A stretch of 64,000 nt of DNA, taken from assembly GCF_023091745.1 (NCBI RefSeq), contig NC_068934.1, forward strand, positions 20,600,434-20,664,433, read 5' to 3'. Both the position numbers and the translations under genes were made by a program. The notes under the pieces were generated by a model. It was not told the origin of the DNA and searched no databases. It saw only the letters and a list, made by a program, of their open reading frames with translations. This stretch comes from Budorcas taxicolor (Eukaryota > Chordata > Mammalia > Artiodactyla > Bovidae). Of this stretch, positions 23,016-33,482 are shown one piece after another (within the stretch, counting starts at the first letter, position 1; each line of letters opens with the position of its first letter).

Positions 23016-25411
23016 ATAAAATGAAAACTACAGGCCAATCTCACTGATGAACATAGATGCAAAAGTCTGCAACAAAATTCTAGCAAACAGAATCCAACAA
23101 CATATTAAAAAGATCATACATCATGACTATGTGGGCTTTATCCCAGGGATGCAAGGATTCTTCAATATTCACAAATCAGTCAATGTGATACACCACATTA
23201 ACAGATTGAAAGATGAAAACCATATGATTATCTCAATAGATGCAGAGAAAGCCTTTGACAAAATTCAACATCCACTTATGATAAAAACTCTCCAGAAAGC
23301 AGGCATAGAGGGAACATACCTCAACATAATAAAAGTCATATATGATAAACCCACAGCAAACATTATCCTCAATGGTGAAAAGTTGAAAGTATTTCCCATA
23401 AAGTCAAGACAAGGGTGCCCTCTCTCACCCCTACTAGTCAACATAGTTTTGGAAGTTTAAGCCACAACAATCAGAGAAGAAAACGAATAAAAGAAATCCA
23501 GATTGGAATAGAATAAGTAAAACTCTCACTGTTTGCAGATGGCACGATCCTCTACATAGAAAACCCTAAAGACACCACTAGAAGATTATTAGAGCTAATC
23601 AATGAACATGGTAAAGTTGCAGGATATAAAATTAACAGAAATCTCTTGCATACCTATATGATACAATGAGACAACAGAATGAGAACTTAAGGAAACAATT
23701 CCATTCACCATTGCAAAGAAAAGAACAAAATACTTAGGAATACATTTACCTAAAGAACCAAAGACCTATATATAGAAAACTAAAACACTGATGAAAGAAA
23801 TCAAAGATGACACAAATAGATGGAGAAATATGCCATGTTCATGGATCAGAAGAATCAATACAGTGAAAATGAGTATACTACCCAAAGCAATCTATGGATT
23901 CAGTGCAATCCCTATCAAGCTACCAATGGTATTTTTCACAGAACTAGAACAAATAATTTCACAATTTGTATGGAAATACAAAAAAACCTCGAATAGCCAA
24001 AGCAATCTTGAGAAAGAAGAATGGAAATGGAGGAATCAACCTGCCTGACTTCAGATTATACTACAAAGCCACAGTCATCAAGACAGTATGGTACTGGCAC
24101 AAAGACAGAAACATAGATCAATGGAACAAAATAGAAAGCCCAGAGATAAATCCATGTACCTATGGACACCTTATCTTTGACAAAGGAAGCAAGGATATAC
24201 AATGGAAAAAAGATAATCTCTTTAATAGTTGGTTCTGGGAAAACTGGTCAACCACCTGTAAAAGAATGAAACTAGAACACTTTCTAACACCATACACAAA
24301 AATAAACTCAAAATGGATTAAAGATCTAAACGTAAGACCAGAAACTATAAAATTCCTAGAGGAAATCATAGGCAAAACACTCTCTGACATAAATCACAGC
24401 AGGAAAAAAAAAAAAAAAATCACAGCAGGATCCTCTATGACCCACCTCCCAGAGTAATGGAAATAAAAGAAAAAATAAACAAATGGGACCTAATTAAACT
24501 TAAAAGCTTTTGCACAATGAAGGAAACTATAAGCAAGTGAAAAGACAGCCTTCAGAATGGGAGAAAATAATAGCAAACAAAGCAACTGACAAAGAATTAA
24601 TCTCAAAACTATACAAGCAGCTCATGCAGATCAATACCAGAAAAATAAACAACCCAATTTAAAAATGGGGCAAAGAACTAAACAGACATTTCTTCAAAGA
24701 AGACATAGAGATGGCTAACAAACACATGAAAAGATGCTCAACATCACTCATTATCACAGAAATGCAAATCAAAACCATAATGGGGTACCATCTTATGCCA
24801 GTCAGAAGGACTGCGATCCAAAAGTCTACAAGCAATAAATGCTGAGAGGGTGTGGATAAAAGGGAACCCTTTTATACTGTTGGTGGGAATGCAAACTAGT
24901 ATAGCCACTATGGGGAACAGTGTGGAGATTCCTTTAAAAACTGGGAATAGAACTGCCTTATGACCCAGCAATCCCACTGCTGGGCATACACACTGAGGAA
25001 ACCAGAATTGAAAGAGACACGTGTACCCCAGTGTTCATCACAGCACTGTTTACAATAGCTAGGACCTAGATATCCATCAGCAGATGAATGGATAAGAAAG
25101 CTGTAGTACATATACACAAGGGAATATTACTCAGCTATAAAAAAGAACACATTTGAATTAGTTCTAATGAGGTGGATGAAACTGAAGTCTATTATACGCA
25201 GTGAAGTAAGTCATAAAGAAAAACACCAATACAGTATATTAACATATGTATGTGGAATTTAGAAAGATGGTAAAAATGACCCTATATGCAAGACAGCAAA
25301 AGAGACACAGAAATAAAAGCATACTTTTGGACTCTGTGGGAAAGGTGAGGGTGGGATGATTTGAGAAAATAGTACTGAAACATGTATATTACCATGTGTG
25401 AAACAGATCAA
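23016..25411 (+). mobile_element. L1 LINE, 5'-truncated sense copy, left part (ORF2 reverse transcriptase to 3' UTR)
   Basis: The first frame (23047-23460) is the L1 ORF2 reverse transcriptase, with 'NKILANRIQQHIKK', 'GFIPGMQGFFNIHKS', 'IDAEKAFDKIQHP' and 'RQGCPLSPLL'. The catalytic FADD box is FADG (23532-23543), so the enzyme would be inactive. Stops and frameshifts follow. The C-terminal part is readable at 23791-24457, then the 3' UTR. A 9-bp target-site duplication AACAAATTG lies at 23007-23015 and 26883-26891, which fixes both ends of the insertion and shows that 26702-26882 belongs to it. A solo LTR at 25412-26695 interrupts the 3' UTR. Confidence 0.92.
24405..24416. repeat. Poly(A) insert between 14-bp direct repeats inside the L1
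   Basis: AAATCACAGCAGGA occurs at 24391-24404 and again at 24417-24430 with only A residues between. The uninterrupted L1 has this sequence once. Looks like a retroposition event that kept nothing but its tail; see findings. Confidence 0.75.
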
Positions 25412-26695
25412 TGCCAGGGTCCAGCCCCAGGGAATTCAAAGCGGGGACAGCATTGGCAATATAAAAAAGAGATTAAAAAATAGTATAGTAGGAAAATTTA
25501 ATAGAGAAAAGATGCTAAATAACTTGGTTTACGGGAAAAACCAATAAAATCTCAGGACAAGAGATTTGCACCATCTACGCTGGGCCACCGGTGCCCACTT
25601 GAATATCAAAGGGTGCCCCACCATAGGCTCCCTTTCACGCTGGTCTTAGAAGCAAGGGCAAGTAAGTAATTCCCGCTCCAGATGGGAATTCAGCCAGAAA
25701 AGGAGAGGAAGGGAGAGTGAGAAAAAGAGAGATAGACACGGGGGGAGCCAGATTCCCAACAAACTAGGCTGAGAGACTAGTCCGAGAAACTGGTCCATCC
25801 TTTATTGTTCAGAAGGCTTTTTATACTTTTGATAGTACATAGAGATCAATGGGTAACACAAAGTTATGCAGCGTTAGCAGCCCAAACTCTTATCAAAACC
25901 AGGCTTTTCTCTCTGCATACCTAGTTGTATACACAGGTCGTAGGTGATTTACATCATCTTCCGGCCAAAGGGCCAATTAACATTTTACATCCTTTTTTCT
26001 GATAAGGGTTGGTCAACCAGAAGACTTATTTGTGTTGTTCTTCTCAAAGTCTGGTGCCACTCTCAGAAAACACTAAATAAAGTTACACTCTTATATAGCA
26101 AAGATACAGCAATTTATAACAAGTAAAAGGAGTACAGTGATTTGTAACAAAAGAAAAGTAATTAACTCAAAAGCCTAGTGTTGCTAACATCAAAACTATT
26201 ATATATCTTTTTCCATATCCCGTTTACATTGATTAACATCCTCCCAGGTGCCTAAAAGATAAAGAATATGGAGGCCTGGCAGCAATCATTGAGTCAACAG
26301 TGAAATCAGTCACCAATATGATTTTTGGCTCTTTAGAAAGGGCTCTGTACCTTTAAGATGTTTTTAAGCTTTGTGCCTCTCGCGGTTGGGGGGCTGCAAG
26401 CAATTGTAAGCTGTAAGAGGTCTGGGGGAACCTGTTAGGCAAGCTAGAGAGTTATCAGAGGGGGTTTAACTGAAACATCCCTTTCAAATGCAGAAGTTAA
26501 AGCCCTGAGTTGACTTTTTCCAGAGTGTGTCAGAAGAGTGGAAAAGCAGAGTACAAAGGCCGGCAGATTTTTGGTTTTGGGGGTACATGCTCAGGAAATA
26601 CGAGGGGGACACCCTGAGATCTGACTCGCCTTTACCATCAGGCCTTTGCCGCATGACCTTGTCATGGGTGGGATTCCTCATGCTGGCTCCCGGCA
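25412..26695 (-). mobile_element. Solo LTR of a class II (ERVK-like) endogenous retrovirus
   Basis: The element begins TG and ends CA (5' TGCCAGGG, 3' CCCGGCA on the plus strand) and is bounded by a perfect 6-bp target-site duplication GATCAA (25406-25411 and 26696-26701). Six-base duplications are typical of betaretrovirus-like class II integrations. Orientation is minus: TATAAAAAG and AATAAA occur in the expected order on that strand, and the minus-strand 3' end (CTGGACCCTGGCA) looks like a U5 end. Length is 1284 bp. No internal gag, pro, pol or env sequence remains, so it arose by recombination between two LTRs. It resembles, from memory, the long cattle LTR type catalogued as BTLTR1. Confidence 0.9.
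25801..25825 (-). promoter_or_regulatory. TATA box and poly(A) signal of the solo LTR
   Basis: On the minus strand TATAAAAAG (25825 down to 25817) is followed 10 bases later by AATAAA (25806 down to 25801). Such tight packing of TATA and polyadenylation signal around the U3/R border occurs in some class II LTRs. The TATA box is intact; promoter activity is untested. Confidence 0.75.
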
Positions 26696-26701
26696 GATCA
26701 A

Positions 26702-26882
26702 CAGTCCAAGTTTGATGCATGAAACAGGGCACTCAAAAGTGATGGGGAGAGAGGTGGGAGGCGGGGTTCAGGATGGGGGACACATGTACACCCATGGCTG
26801 ATTCAAGTCAATGTATGGCAAAAACCACTACAATATTGTAAAGTAATTAGCCTCCAGTTAAATAATTAATTTTAAAAACCCC
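26702..26882 (+). mobile_element. L1 LINE 3' end, right part of the LTR-split copy
   Basis: It continues the L1 3' UTR exactly where the left part stops at the LTR duplication ('CAGTCCAAGTTTGATGCATG'), through 'CCCATGGCTGATTCAAGTCA' to the terminal 'GTAATTAGCCTCCAGTTA' and a short A-rich tail. Followed by the AACAAATTG duplication. Confidence 0.92.
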
Positions 26883-26987
26883 AACAAATTGTTTCCTCCA
26901 AAATTGCCCACATCAGAGACAGTAAACATACCAGAGCCACAGATGGGGCAGGTTTTTCCAAGCAACAGGTTCTAATACAAAGTTATA

Positions 26988-27133
26988 ACAAATGGATGAT
27001 CCAGTGGATGTTAGCAATTTGATCTCTGGTTCCTCTGCCTTTTCTAAAATCAGTCTGAACATATGGAAGTTCACAGTTCATGTATTGCTGAAGCTGGGCT
27101 TGGAGAATTTTAAGCATTACTTTACTAGCGTGT
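26988..27133 (-). mobile_element. BovB LINE reverse transcriptase fragment, antisense, left part
   Basis: The minus strand encodes the N-terminal RT region ('FRKGRGTRDQIANI', 'LQAQLQQYMN'). It is interrupted after 27133 by a sense BovB, flanked by the duplication ACTAGCGTGT / ACTAGTGTGT, and resumes at 28424. Confidence 0.85.
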
Positions 27134-28413
27134 ATTATACCCTGTATATGTATATAATACCTCACTATTGCACTCATCTCACATGCATTACTCTTCTACA
27201 TGAACCATGAACTTCCAGATATTCAAGCTGGTTTTAGAAAAGGCAGAGGAACCAGAGATCAAACTGCCAAAATTTGCTGGATCATCAAAAAAGCAAGATT
27301 TCCAGAAAAACATCTATTTCTGCTTTATTGACTATGCCAAAGTCTTTCTTTGACTGTGTGGATCACAATAAACTGTGGAAAATTCTGAAAGAGATGGGAA
27401 TACCAGACCACCTGACCTGCCTCTTGAGAAACTTGTATGCAGGTCAGGAAGCAACAGTTAGAACTGGACATGGAACAACAGACTGGTTCCAAATCAGGAA
27501 AGGAGTATGTCAAGGCTGTATATTGTCACCCTGCTTATTTAACTTCTATGCAGAGGACACAATGATAAACGCTGGGCTGGAGGAGGCACAAGCTGGAATC
27601 AAGATTGCTGGGAGAAATATCAATAACCTCAGATAGGCAGATGACACCACTCTTATGGCAGAAAGTGAAGAGGAACTAAAGAGCCTCTTGATGAAAGTGA
27701 AAGTGGAGAGTGAAAAAGTTGGCTTAAAACTCAGCATTCAGAAAACTAAGATCATGGCCATCTGGTCCCATCACTTCATGGCAAATAGATGGGGAAACAG
27801 TGGAAACAGTGTCAGACTTTATTTTTCTGGGCTCCAAAATCACAGCAGATAGTGACTGCAGCCATGAAATTAAAAGACACTTACTCCTTGGAAGGAAAGT
27901 TATGACCAACCTAGACAGCATATTAAAAAGCAGAGACATTACTTTGCCAACAAAGGTCCGTCTAGTCAAGGTTATGGTTTTTCCAGTGGTCATATATGGA
28001 TGTGAGAGTTGGACTATAAAGAAAGCTGAGTGCCGAAGAATTGATGCTTTTGAACTCTGGTGTTGGAGAAGACTCTTGAGAGTCCCTTGGACTGCAAGGA
28101 GATCCATCCAGTCCATTCTAAAGGAGATCAGTCCTGGGTGTTCATTGGAAGGACTGATGTTGAAGCTGAAACTCCAATACTTTGGCCACCTGATGTGAAG
28201 AGCTGACTCACTGGAAAAGACTCTGATGCTGGGAAAGATTGAGGGCAGGAGGAGAAGGGGATGACAGAGGATGAGATGGCGGATGGCATCACCGACTCCA
28301 TGGACATGGGTTTGGTGAACTCTGGGAGTTGGTGATGGACAGGGAGGCCTGGTGTTCTGTGATTCATGGGGTCGTAAAGAGTCGGACACAATTGAGCGAC
28401 TGAACTGAACTGA
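27134..28413 (+). mobile_element. BovB LINE, 5'-truncated sense copy nested in an antisense BovB
   Basis: Reverse transcriptase from 'FRKGRGTRDQ' to the 3' tail CGACTGAACTGAACTGAAC. The catalytic box is preserved at protein level but preceded by a stop (LR-stop-ADDTT at about 27629-27645). Frames 27274-27636 and 27800-28198 cover most of the rest. The first about 35 bp (ATTATACCCTGTATATG...) are not BovB and may be filler at the 5' junction. Target-site duplication: 27124-27133 and 28414-28423, 9 of 10 identical, the difference being a CG to TG change. Confidence 0.88.
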
Positions 28414-28423
28414 ACTAGTGTGT

Positions 28424-28498
28424 GAGATGAGTGCAATTGTGCAGTAGTTTGAGCATTCTTTGGGATTGGAATGAAAACTGACCTTTTTCAGTCCTGTA
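28424..28498 (-). mobile_element. BovB LINE reverse transcriptase fragment, antisense, right part
   Basis: 'GAGATGAGTGCAATTGTGCA', 'TTTGAGCATTCTTTGGGATT' and 'GAAAACTGACC' are the reverse complement of the BovB stretch just upstream of the part at 26988-27133, completing the interrupted outer copy. It has an internal deletion. Confidence 0.8.
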
Positions 28499-28615
28499 AA
28501 ATGAGGGCAATAAATTCATAAAAGAGATGTTTTCAAATGCTCAGTAGGGTGTATTTGGTATTTTGGTGAATGGATAATAATAAGATTGCTTTTTTATGTA
28601 TGATTCAATGCATCT

Positions 28616-28748
28616 GCTGCTGTTGTTGCTACGGCGCTTCAGTCATGTCCGACTCTGTGCGACCCCATAGACGGCAGGCCACCAGGCTTCTCCATCCATG
28701 GGATTTTCCAGGCAAGAGTACTGGAGTGGGGTGCCATTGCCTTCTCCG
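28616..28748 (-). mobile_element. BOV-A2-type SINE, single-monomer deletion form, antisense
   Basis: About 133 bp: CAG-type tail, one 3' monomer, and a junction straight into the head part of the other monomer. A perfect 11-bp duplication TCAATGCATCT at 28605-28615 and 28749-28759 shows it inserted in this short form, rather than being trimmed later. Confidence 0.88.
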
Positions 28749-28759
28749 TCAATGCATCT

Positions 28760-29377
28760 ATTAGTATATATATGAAGTGTATGCACCCTGCTCAGCAGCA
28801 CTAACATAGAAGCTGTGGATAGTACTAAAGAGATATAACACAGAACAAAACATCATCACCATCATCTCTACCTTCTACTTTACCACTGAGTTAAGAAGGC
28901 AGGAAGTCAACAAGCTCTACTTGCTTCTACTCACTGTCATGAAAGTATAAAGTTGTAGCACCAAGATTATCTTTGGTCATCATTCTCTGATGCTACTCCT
29001 GCTCACTTCAACATTAATACTTGGGAGTAATTCTGAGAGACTTGGAAGTGAATGACTAATATATGTAAAAGGACCAAATTTAGATCTCAAATTACACAGG
29101 TATAGCTTAGCATAACATCTGGTTAAAGCACTATTAAAAGTAAATGTTAATATGTAAAAAATTAAAAGGTTCAGTAAAGCCTTTACTGGAAAAAAAGAGC
29201 AGATATTTTTTTTTTCCTCAAAATTAAATTTTATAAGTATCTTATGCCATTATGTGTATGTGTACATACATCAGCCATACATTTTAGGAGACATTATCTC
29301 AACACTCAGTTCCAGAGATGAGGAGGCAATTTCTTAAGGAAAACAAATACTCTATCTCAACTCCCTAGCCAAATGAG
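28760..29377. other. Non-coding stretch
   Basis: No gene or repeat recognised; AT-rich with a T-run near 29205. Confidence 0.45.
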
Positions 29378-29390
29378 TGTAGTGGGTTTA

Positions 29391-29702
29391 AGTGAAAGTG
29401 AAAGTCACTCAGTCAGGTCCGACTCTGCGACTCCATGAACTATACAGTTCATGGAATTCTCTAGGCCAGAATACTGGAATAGGTAGCCTTTCCCTTCTCC
29501 AGAGGATCTTCCCAACCCAGAGATTGAATCAAGGTCTCCCACACTGCAAGGAGATTCTTTACCAGTTGAGCCACAAGAGAAGCCCAAGAATACTGGAGTG
29601 GGTAGCCTGTCCCTTCTCTAGGGGATCGTCCTGACCCAAGAATCAAACCAAGGTCTTCTGCATTGCAGGCAGATTGTTTACCAACTGAGCTATCAGGGAA
29701 GC
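29391..29702 (-). mobile_element. Bov-tA-type SINE with a duplicated tRNA-like unit, antisense
   Basis: A perfect 13-bp duplication TGTAGTGGGTTTA flanks it (29378-29390, 29703-29715). Read on the minus strand the element has two successive tRNA-like heads with their adjoining body segments (starting near 29702 and near 29585), then one BovB-derived tail. The single pair of flanks shows it inserted as one unit. Confidence 0.88.
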
Positions 29703-29715
29703 TGTAGTGGGTTTA

Positions 29716-30729
29716 GACATCTAATTAATGTCAGGCCAGAGACAAGAAGATATTTACTGGTGTATTCTGTAATGAAAGCTGCCTCTCTGCCTCTGAAGGA
29801 ATAAAAAGTATATTCTCTTTCTCTGGATAGCATAATATGAGGATATTTAAGTCTAAGCTTAATAGGCATTATTTATAAAACAAAAGAGAGCAGCATAAGG
29901 TTGAAACCATCCTATAGAAGAAAGCAAAGCATATAAAATAGTAATATATATATTTTTGTATATGTACAAAAATACAAAACAGGATACACATACACACAAA
30001 CACAAACTCTGTTGACTTATAAAACTTCACAACCAAACCACATCTGAAGGTAAATGAACCTTGTACTTTCAATTACTGTGAGTAAACAACACTCATTTTT
30101 ATTAATTAAATGAATTTATATTTTTGTTATTTAAAAATAAAATGATTCAAAATGTCTGCTTCTTGACTGGTAGCTGGGTTTGAACTAGTCCTCCGTCCAC
30201 AAACAATGACAAGCTAACGATGCCAGCCTGTGAAACTTGAAATATGGGAAACTCACTAGGTAACACTCATGACTATGGATTTCTACTTGAGGACAGTTTC
30301 TTGACTGAAGGGCAAAGGGCTGAGTCCACACAGATCACTGTAGCTGCACTGAACTCTGGAGGCAGATACCAGAGTTTGGGGCAAATTAAATGCCTCGAGT
30401 ATCTGGGGCAGGGCATCAGAGAAAAGCGAGGATAACAGGACAGGGCCTCCAAAAGTCAGGTTGATGAGGAATGCTCCTGCAAGTCCCTGGCTGAGAGTTG
30501 GGCTGCACATACTCAGAGCAACATATTACACAAGGCTAACCACAAAGTGACTGTTACATGGCTGACAGCAGACCAGAGACGGTAGAGAGTGAGCACTGCA
30601 GAAGGATGTGAGCATTCCATAGGCACTCATAAACCTTGTTAATACCACAGGCATCAAAGTGACAGCCTTTAGATTAACAGCCTTGCACTAGGGAAATGGC
30701 TGGTGAACTGTAGCCCAAATTCCAAAGCT
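29716..30729. other. Non-coding stretch
   Basis: No gene. 30180-30680 is less AT-rich and may be an old LTR or other ancient repeat that I could not name. Confidence 0.4.
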
Positions 30730-30912
30730 GGCCTACGGCCTGTGTCAGTAAATAAAGTTTTATTGGAACACCAACACCTTCATTTATTTATGTATTGTTG
30801 TTTTTGTGCTACCATGGTGGAACTGAGTAGTTGTGATAGAGACCATATAAATTTGCAATGACTAAAATATTTCCTGTATGAGAATTTATAGGAAAAGTTT
30901 GCTGAGTCCTTT
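30730..30912 (-). mobile_element. hAT-Charlie-type MITE fragment
   Basis: 'GTAAATAAAGTTTTATTGGA' followed by 'CATTTATTTATGTATTGTTG', 'GAGTAGTTGTGATAGAGACC', 'AAAATATTTCCTGTATGAGA' and 'GGAAAAGTTTGCTGAG' match a widespread mammalian hAT non-autonomous family. The other copy, at 48.9 kb, lies in the opposite orientation. Strand assignment is arbitrary relative to the family consensus. Confidence 0.7.
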
Positions 30913-31169
30913 TGTATTATAAAGTCTACTTTAGGCTTGTCTTAAAGTCTAAATCAAATCCTAGAAATAATTCTGGGAGGTGAGACGGGGAAATTTTTGG
31001 AGATTTAGCTCAGTCAAGTGAGAGGACTTAAGTTTTATCATGGACTTTTCATATATCTGCAATAACAAAATATAAAGCCAACTCTACATCATGTTAAATA
31101 TCAGTGTTTAACTGTATTATTGGACAAAACTTAATTATGTTCAGAAGAAGATAAAATACAGAATCTCTG
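30913..31169. other. Non-coding stretch
   Basis: Nothing recognised between the hAT fragment and the ancient L1. Confidence 0.4.
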
Positions 31170-31921
31170 TTACACGTAAATGACAATGTCCAGCACAAAA
31201 TAAGATCTTACCAGTACTCAAATAAATGAAATGTATGACCCAAAGTTAAAAGAGAAGATGATGTTAGCCAATATCTAGATGGCTCATATGTTGGATACAA
31301 TAGGTAAATACTGTAAGGCCAGTCATTGGAAATACTATCAAAAAATTAAAGGTAATGTTGTTGATTAATGAAGGGATAGGTAATCTTAGCATAAAAACTG
31401 TATTATAAAAAAGAATCAAATGGAAATTCCAGAAAAAAATTCACTGGATAGATTTATCAAATGAAAATAACATGAGAAAGATCTACTAAATATGAAGTGA
31501 TATCAACAGAAATTATTCATTCTGAAAAGCTGTGAGGAAAAAAAGTCTGAAGAGACATGAATGATCCCAGACATCTATAGAACATTAAAAACAATAACGT
31601 GTTTTGGAATAATGGAAGAAGAGTGTAAAAAAAGAAAAAAAAATCATTTAAAACTTTGAAAAAAATGAAAAATGTAAAAAATCTTTGTTGTAAACTATAA
31701 ACATCACTGACAGAAATGGCAGAACTTCTAAATTAGTGGAAAAACATATCATGTCTATGAACTGAAACATTAAATCCTGTTGAATGGAAATATTCAATAT
31801 TCTTATGATATCTGTGCTCCCCATATTAATTTATAGATAAAATGCATATCAGGTTAGCATTCCTATAAGGTTTCTTTTTCTTTTGTAAATTTATTAAGCC
31901 ACCCCTATAAACTATACTGAA
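31170..31921 (+). mobile_element. Ancient L1 (L1M-type) fragment, left part
   Basis: A-rich, strongly diverged. The part from about 31730 parallels L1 ORF2 ('ACATATCATGTCTATGAACT', then 'CCATATTAATTTATAGAT'). The 5' limit is uncertain. It is interrupted at 31922 by a younger L1 tail and resumes at 32464. Confidence 0.55.
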
Positions 31922-32463
31922 ATCAGCAGATGAATGGATAAGCAAGCTGTGGTACATATACACAATGGAGTATTACTCAGCCATTAAAAAGAATACACTT
32001 GAATCAGTTCTAATGGTGGGTGAAACTGGAGCCTATTATACAGAGTGAGGTAAGCCAGAAAGAAAAACACCAATACAGCATACTAACACATATATATGGA
32101 ATTTAGAAAGACGGTAATGATAACCCTGTATGCGAGATAGCAAGAGAGACACAAATGTAAAGAACAGTCTTTTGGACTCTGTGGGAGAGGGAGAGGGTGG
32201 GATGATTTGGGAGAATGGCATTGAAACATGTATAATATCATGTAAGAAATGAATCGCTAGTCTAGGTTCAATGCAGGATACAGGATGCTTGGGGCTGGTG
32301 CACTGGCATGACCCAGAGAGATGATATGGGGAGGGTGGTGGGAGGGGGGTTCAGGGTTGGGAACTCGTGTACACCTGTGGCAGATTCATGTCAATGTAGG
32401 GCAAAACCAATACAGTATTGTAAAGTAAAAAAGGAAAATATAAAAAAAGAAAAAAAAAAAAAA
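31922..32463 (+). mobile_element. Young ruminant L1 3' end, 5'-truncated, sense
   Basis: Matches the end of ORF2 and the 3' UTR of the ruminant L1, as at 25.1-26.9 kb: 'ATCAGCAGATGAATGGATAA', 'GGAGTATTACTCAGCC', 'GGACTCTGTGGGAGAGG', 'AATACAGTATTGTAAAGT', ending in an A-rich tail at 32440-32463. About 540 bp, inserted in an older L1. Confidence 0.88.
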
Positions 32464-33225
32464 ACACTGGAGTGGCAGGACTTATGCTGTTTGATTTCTA
32501 GACTAACTCTAAAGCTACAATAATAAAGACCATGTGGTATTAGCAAAAGAATAGACACATACTTAAATAAATGAGAAGAGAATCCAGAAATTTACTCAAG
32601 CATATAAAGTCAATTGAAAACATACATAGACATATTGTTTTTGAAAAAGATAAAAATGCAATTCAATGTGTAAAAAATAATTTCAACAAATAGTGATAAA
32701 GGAATTAAAGATTATGTAAATGTGTGTGTAAAATTCTGTTTGACCTTTTCTTTACACCATTCACAAGAGCTAATTTGAAATGAATTATGCACCTAAATGT
32801 AAAATATAAAAGCATAGAACTTCTGGAAGATAATTTTTATGACCTTGAGAAAGGCAAAAATTTCTCAGGTAAGACTAAAATGTCCAAACATGAAAACAAC
32901 TGATGGATTAGACTATCAGTTTAAACATTTTCCTTTTCAATATACACTAACTATTGAGAATAAAAATTCAAGTCATAATTGATAAGAAGTATTTGCAAGA
33001 TATATCAGATACAGAACTTGAATGCAAGGTATATAAATGAAATAAACTCAACAGTAAGAGTATGAACAACCAGTTTTTTTATAAGGGCAGAAAGAACTGA
33101 ACAAGCTGATGCACAAATGACAAATAAGCTTATGGGAACATGATCAACACCATTAATTATCAAGTAAAGCAATTAAAACCACAATGAAATCTCATTTCCT
33201 TCACTAGAAAACTTAACCATAATAT
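32464..33225 (+). mobile_element. Ancient L1 (L1M-type) ORF2 3' part, right part
   Basis: Landmarks of L1 ORF2 in order: 'AAAGCTACAATAATAAAGAC', 'GTGGTATTAGCAAAAGAATA', 'ACCTAAATGTAAAATATAAA', 'GAACTTCTGGAAGATAAT', 'AAATCTCATTTCCTTCAC'. Many stops. A stretch at 32948-33070 recurs at 35386-35490. Confidence 0.75.
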
Positions 33226-33482
33226 TTTGGTTAATCACTAAAACTCTCTGGAAAATTACTCCAAGAGAGATTATTGACCTCTGAGTCAGAGTTGCTGCGT
33301 GACCTTGGCCACTTACTGTTTGATCTCAAATTCCTTGGGTAAAAATAGAATTTTAGAGTAGACTATTTTTAATATCTTTTCAAGATAATGGAATTTATGA
33401 TTTCTTGGGTGCTTTCCAGTTAATGTACTAGAGTAGGCAAAATAACATCTGATTATATTTCCTAACTTTTACAATATATTGT
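33226..33482. other. Non-coding stretch
   Basis: Includes 'GACCTCTGAGTCAGAGTTGC' and 'GACCTTGGCCACTTACTG', a possible weak MIR remnant. No gene. Confidence 0.35.

Noticed and set aside
23047..24457. L1 ORF2 frames as a possible functional retroelement gene
   Set aside because: 5'-truncated, catalytic box FADG, several stops, 3' UTR split by an LTR.
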